Shown in pieces: positions 62,230 to 64,000 of a stretch of 64,000 nucleotides of DNA. Location: NCBI RefSeq assembly GCF_005930975.1, contig NZ_VBSE01000042.1:124001-188000 (forward strand). The letters run 5' to 3'. The stretch comes from Apilactobacillus kunkeei. GTDB taxonomy: Bacteria; Bacillota; Bacilli; Lactobacillales; Lactobacillaceae. Made by a program: the position numbers and the translations under genes. Within the stretch, counting starts at the first letter, position 1; every line of letters begins with the position of its first letter. The notes beneath the pieces were generated by a model. That model had not been told where the DNA came from and searched no databases. It saw only the letters and a program-made list of their open reading frames with translations.

Positions 62230-64000
62230 ATGAGTAGAGAAGTAAAGGAGAAGAAGATTTTACATAAGGTAAAGAAAAACTGGGTTGTAATTGGTATGGC
62301 CACAGTTGCCTTGTTAGGAACAGGTTACGTTGTTTCTCAAGATAACAATATTACACCATCAGCTGTTGTTGCACATGCGGATGAATTATCAAGTAATTAC
62401 GTAGTACCATCTAGCGAAGTTAGCGCAAGTATCAGTAACTTAGGTTCACAAACAAGTAACGTTAAAAAGAATGACACTATTAATTACGGCATTTCTTTGA
62501 GTAATAATGATAACTTAGGAAGAATAATACCTAAGGGTACTCAAATCAAGATTAAAGTTAATACACCATCACAGACTAGTTTTAGCGATATATTTAACTA
62601 TTCAATTTATTCTAAATACAGTAACCAAAATGTTTTTGATTACAGTGTAACTGGTAACACCATCATACTAACTACCAATAGTGATGTTTACCCAGGAACG
62701 GTTAATACTAATCTATCACTAGTTGTTAAGGGTCCTAAGTACAACTGGGATGGTGATAGTACCGATCATGAAAACAATCCAAGTCCAGTAAACATTTCAT
62801 TATCATCGACGGTTAATCTACCAAAGGAAACTGAACAACCAGTTAACACGGACGGAACTCAAATCTCAGTATTACCAAATACTAAGTCAGAAGACGAAGA
62901 CACTAAAAACAGTGACGATATTGGAATTCCAGGATATCTAAGTCCAACTCTAGTAAAGACATATCCTGACGATGTTCCTGGATACAGTACTAATAACACT
63001 AAAGGTAATTATCTTGGTTCAAACCAAGGAAATGCTTATTATGCACCTGTGTACACCAACAAAGACGGTAAACCATACTTCGTAGTTACCGGTGAATTTA
63101 ACCGTGGAAATATTCCTGGATATTATGGAACCAGAATTTCATTTAATGATGGTAAATACTACGATCTAAATAATCTAAAATTATACGCCTCTAAAGACGG
63201 TAATAATTTTAGAGATATTTCCAACGAACCGGGGGTATCATTTGGTATTGATTCCAATGGTGCTTTATATGCAGACTTCTCAAAATCAGCATATACCAGA
63301 GACTACGTTGATTTTGTAGCATATAGGCCATACACTGATTTAACTGCTTCATACTTTGTAATTGGATATGGTAGCTTTTACAGAGCAGATACTGGACAAG
63401 AAGGTTCTCAAATAATTGGTCAATACAGCTACAAGATTGTTCCATCTGAGAGTAATATTGATAAAGCATGGATTATTGCACCCGACACCACCGTATACAC
63501 TAATGAAGATGGTAACTACCAATATAATTCAGGACAATTAACTAGCAGTGCTAGTGTGTACAGGGCAGTTAACGGAAAGAATGGTAGTTATGAAACTGTA
63601 GAAAATCCTCAAATAAAAGTTTCTAACGACGAAAAATTCAACGATAACCAAATTATCAACGTTGCTCAAGGGACATCTAAGGATATTAGCTTAACCTACA
63701 GTTCAGACGGTGCTGTTAACAATCTAGCTAAGTTACATGTCATCAATCCATATGTTTCAGTTCCTGACCAACAAGTTACTAGAAATGTAAAAGTTAACTA
63801 CATTGATTCAGTTACTGGAAATGTTCTAAGAACAGATACTGGTTCATCTGTCTTTAAGGCAAGTGGCCTTAAAGACACAAGAAATAACGAAGTGACATGG
63901 GGTAACTGGTCAAACGTAAGTGGAGATGGTACTTATAACTTCACTGTTCCAACTATCGATGGATATGTACCAGAAGACAACAGTAACGTTACCGGTCAAC
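62230..64000 (+). CDS. Second adhesin, paralog of the first, cut by window end
   Basis: 590 codons are visible with no stop. The signal (KKILHKVKKNWVVIGMATVALL) is nearly identical to the first adhesin. The globular part follows in the same order: NLGSQTSNVKKNDTINY, KYNWDGDSTDHENNP, ILPNTKSEDE-type, NIPGYYGTRISF, and a MucBP start VTRNVKVNYIDS near residue 517. The N-terminal Ser-rich linker of the first copy is missing here. AAAGGGGGAG lies before the ATG. Tandem duplication with divergence is clear. The C-terminal anchor lies outside the window. Confidence 0.9.
   Translation, partial: MSREVKEKKILHKVKKNWVVIGMATVALLGTGYVVSQDNNITPSAVVAHADELSSNYVVPSSEVSASISNLGSQTSNVKKNDTINYGISLSNNDNLGRIIPKGTQIKIKVNTPSQTSFSDIFNYSIYSKYSNQNVFDYSVTGNTIILTTNSDVYPGTVNTNLSLVVKGPKYNWDGDSTDHENNPSPVNISLSSTVNLPKETEQPVNTDGTQISVLPNTKSEDEDTKNSDDIGIPGYLSPTLVKTYPDDVPGYSTNNTKGNYLGSNQGNAYYAPVYTNKDGKPYFVVTGEFNRGNIPGYYGTRISFNDGKYYDLNNLKLYASKDGNNFRDISNEPGVSFGIDSNGALYADFSKSAYTRDYVDFVAYRPYTDLTASYFVIGYGSFYRADTGQEGSQIIGQYSYKIVPSESNIDKAWIIAPDTTVYTNEDGNYQYNSGQLTSSASVYRAVNGKNGSYETVENPQIKVSNDEKFNDNQIINVAQGTSKDISLTYSSDGAVNNLAKLHVINPYVSVPDQQVTRNVKVNYIDSVTGNVLRTDTGSSVFKASGLKDTRNNEVTWGNWSNVSGDGTYNFTVPTIDGYVPEDNSNVTGQ

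Noticed and set aside
1-64000. CRISPR arrays, tRNA or rRNA genes, transposases, integrases and phage genes
   Set aside because: None could be supported by direct reading. No spacer-repeat pattern or mobility protein motif was seen.

Overview
The window looks like the chromosome of a low-GC, heterofermentative, fructose-using member of the Lactobacillaceae, of the Apilactobacillus/Fructilactobacillus kind. This is inferred from gene content, not from any search. The evidence is AT-rich DNA with strong Shine-Dalgarno sites, a zinc mannitol 2-dehydrogenase next to a ROK fructokinase, a free-standing CoA-acylating acetaldehyde dehydrogenase, malolactic enzyme with its LysR regulator, manganese catalase, ClpL under a CtsR box, RexAB-type AddAB, and LPXTG surface proteins with a KxYKxGKxW-like signal peptide. 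No rRNA, tRNA, CRISPR array or intact insertion sequence was seen.

Layout. 1-5.4 kb: end of a cardiolipin synthase gene, a TPP riboswitch controlling a two-gene thiamine-salvage operon (ylmB-like, tenA), a PyrR-attenuated pyrFE operon read the other way, and an MFS transporter. 5.5-10.1 kb: a DMT transporter, then a very AT-rich block on the minus strand holding a two-permease ABC exporter with a 23-codon micro-ORF in front, and three small membrane proteins, two of them clear paralogs. 10.2-15 kb: SH3b-amidase, a zinc/manganese-type ABC transporter pair without a binding protein, a lipoprotein, and a GH25 muramidase with an extremely basic tail. 15-17.4 kb: a TetR regulator in an operon with a divergent EF4 (LepA) paralog. 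17.5-21 kb: VOC protein, mannitol dehydrogenase, fructokinase, and a FluC fluoride-channel pair.

21-33 kb: a degenerate RNase HI-like protein, a 480-bp non-coding stretch rich in inverted repeats, two orphan AT-rich genes, a purine permease, redox enzymes, a parS-like palindrome, a tandem pair of CycA-like amino acid permeases, a matrixin metalloprotease remnant, a PucR-type regulator and manganese catalase. 33.4-40.7 kb: addB-addA. 40.7-50.2 kb: an ABC-2 exporter whose ATPase gene lacks a canonical start codon, acetaldehyde dehydrogenase, a YeiH-family protein, a MarR-controlled DHA2 efflux pump and a glutamine-type ABC importer. 50.2-58.3 kb: clpL with CtsR box, GtrA-like protein, a broken toxin-like plus acidic immunity-like pair, a MetF-like protein, and the divergent mleS/mleR pair. 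58.8-64 kb: two tandem paralogous LPXTG-type adhesins, the second cut by the window end.

How it fits together. Fructokinase and mannitol dehydrogenase serve fructose as carbon source and electron acceptor, acetaldehyde dehydrogenase is another NADH sink, and malolactic enzyme adds acid tolerance. ClpL, catalase, AddAB and FluC cover stress. Accessory content is concentrated at 6.4-10.1, 21.5-23.5, 30.2, 53.2-54.6 and 58.8-64 kb. The best candidates for undescribed biology are the small-membrane-protein/ABC block, the TetR-EF4 operon, and the toxin-immunity remnant.
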